From Streptomyces sp. NRRL S-455 (lineage in GTDB: Bacteria; Actinomycetota; Actinomycetes; Streptomycetales; Streptomycetaceae), in NCBI RefSeq assembly GCF_000717875.1, contig NZ_JOCT01000057.1:1-5124 (forward strand): a DNA stretch of 5,124 nt, read 5' to 3'. The position numbers were made by a program, and so were the translations under genes. Of this stretch, positions 4,337 to 5,124 are shown piece by piece (within the stretch, counting starts at the first letter, position 1; each line of letters starts with the position of its first letter). Under the pieces are notes generated by a model, which was not told the DNA's origin, made no database searches, and saw only the letters and a list, made by a program, of their open reading frames with translations.

Positions 4337-5124
4337 GGCAGGAGTTCCGGCGAGCAGGAGGATCACGTCGTAGACCTCCTCGACGAAGCCGTCGGGGAAG
4401 GCTCTGAGCAGGTGCTCGCGCTCCTCGGCCAGGAAGGGCGCGGTGTGTTCCTCGCCGTGCACCAGGAAGACCGAGTGGCTGCCGATGTTGGCGAGGTGGG
4501 TGTCGACCGGGATGCGGCGGCTCCACCGGACCGTGCGGTGGGTGAAGCGGAGGCGGCCGGTGGGGTCGGCCCCGCGGGCGCTGACGCTGCGCTTCTCGGC
4601 CCGGATGTCGATGCCGAAGTGGCGTTCCGTGCGGATGGCGGCTTCGGCGATCCACGGGACGTCGAGGGCGTCGGTGTTCCACCAGAGGGCGAGGGCGCCG
4701 CCGGGGCGCAGGACGCGGAGGGCCTCCGGGACGGCGCGGGCCGGGTCGGTCCAGTGCCAGGCCTGGGCGTAGGTGAGGAGGTCGACGGAGGCGTCGGCGA
4801 GGGGGAGGGCGTCGCCCGTGCCGCGGACGAGCGGGATCTCGGGGAGAGTGCGGCGGAACTGGGCCGCCATGCCGTCGCCGGGCTCTACGGCGAGGACGTC
4901 CGCGCCTCGGGCGTGCAGGAGGGCGGTCGCTATGCCGGTGCCGGCGCCGATGTCTGCGACGCGGGAGCCGGAGAGGCGGCGGTTGGTCAGGTCTTCTATC
5001 GCGTCGAAGAGGGACGGGGGGTAGGCGGGGCGGTTGGCCGCGTACTGGGCTGCGGCGGTGTTGAAGGAGTGGGCTCGGGCGGTGTGGGTGAGGTGGGCGT
5101 GGTGCGCGGAGGGGGGTGTGGTCA
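4334..5124 (-). CDS. SAM-dependent class I methyltransferase (start codon just off the right edge)
   Basis: Cytosolic S-adenosylmethionine-dependent methyltransferase of the Methyltransf_11/UbiE-like group; the substrate is unknown. The frame stays open to the window edge, where the last two visible bases read NTG on the minus strand. An ATG or GTG completed by the next base would give a 263-aa protein beginning TTPPSAHHAH. Counting from there: FNTAAAQYAANRPAYPP is a typical N-terminal segment, motif I VADIGAGTG is at 56-64, the ribose-binding acidic residue is Glu81, GDALPL (104-109) and AQAWHW (120-125) follow, and the LRPGGALAL strand is at 139-147. A start at the internal ATG 4870 (residue 86) would remove the whole SAM-binding loop and is wrong. 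Its stop lies 14 nt before the exporter promoter. It may modify the exporter's substrate or be unrelated. Confidence 0.9.
   Translation of the reverse strand, partial: TTPPSAHHAHLTHTARAHSFNTAAAQYAANRPAYPPSLFDAIEDLTNRRLSGSRVADIGAGTGIATALLHARGADVLAVEPGDGMAAQFRRTLPEIPLVRGTGDALPLADASVDLLTYAQAWHWTDPARAVPEALRVLRPGGALALWWNTDALDVPWIAEAAIRTERHFGIDIRAEKRSVSARGADPTGRLRFTHRTVRWSRRIPVDTHLANIGSHSVFLVHGEEHTAPFLAEEREHLLRAFPDGFVEEVYDVILLLAGTPA

Overview
The window is high-GC actinobacterial DNA, almost certainly Streptomyces. The evidence is codon use with G or C at nearly every third position, the protein families present, and a left edge that matches my recollection of the upstream region of Streptomyces ribosomal RNA operons. 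No rRNA, tRNA, CRISPR array, insertion sequence or integrase is visible.

Left part (1-447). There is no protein gene here. The minus strand carries a tandem array of promoter-like -10 elements firing leftward: two copies of TAGAGT inside an identical 18-nt block 80 nt apart, a TAAAGT a further 81 nt upstream, and a TTGACA-N17-TACTGT promoter at 378-406. The best reading is the multi-promoter region of an rRNA operon whose 16S gene lies just outside the window.

Attenuator and trpS (448-1648, plus strand). A 13-codon leader peptide with two adjacent Trp codons near its end (MTTRTCTQLWWAA) is followed by segments that can pair as 1:2, 2:3 (antiterminator) or 3:4 (terminator with a U-rich tail). 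A complete 345-aa tryptophanyl-tRNA synthetase follows. This is a ribosome-mediated transcriptional attenuator in front of an auxiliary TrpRS. It matches the system known for the indolmycin-resistant TrpRS1 of S. coelicolor, which is made when charged tRNA-Trp runs short.

Middle (1649-2637). trpS converges on proC (pyrroline-5-carboxylate reductase, minus strand) across a 45-bp gap that holds a 10-bp GC hairpin, probably a shared terminator.

Right part (2638-5124, minus strand). In transcription order there is a class I SAM-dependent methyltransferase (start codon one base beyond the edge), then an ABC exporter operon of an ATPase and an ABC-2 permease whose stop and start overlap (ATGA). 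Downstream lies proC, 131 bp further on. The ATPase has its own promoter (TTGACG-N17-CATTAT) placed so that transcription should start at or next to its ATG, giving a leaderless mRNA. A perfect 42-bp inverted repeat (20-bp arms, AT-rich core) runs from the promoter spacer through the -10 to beyond the start codon. It looks like the operator of an unidentified repressor and is the least explained element of the window.

Taken together, two units look stress-inducible: a TrpRS switched on by loss of Trp-tRNA charging, and a drug-type ABC exporter behind a strong operator. A functional link between them is only a suggestion from proximity.
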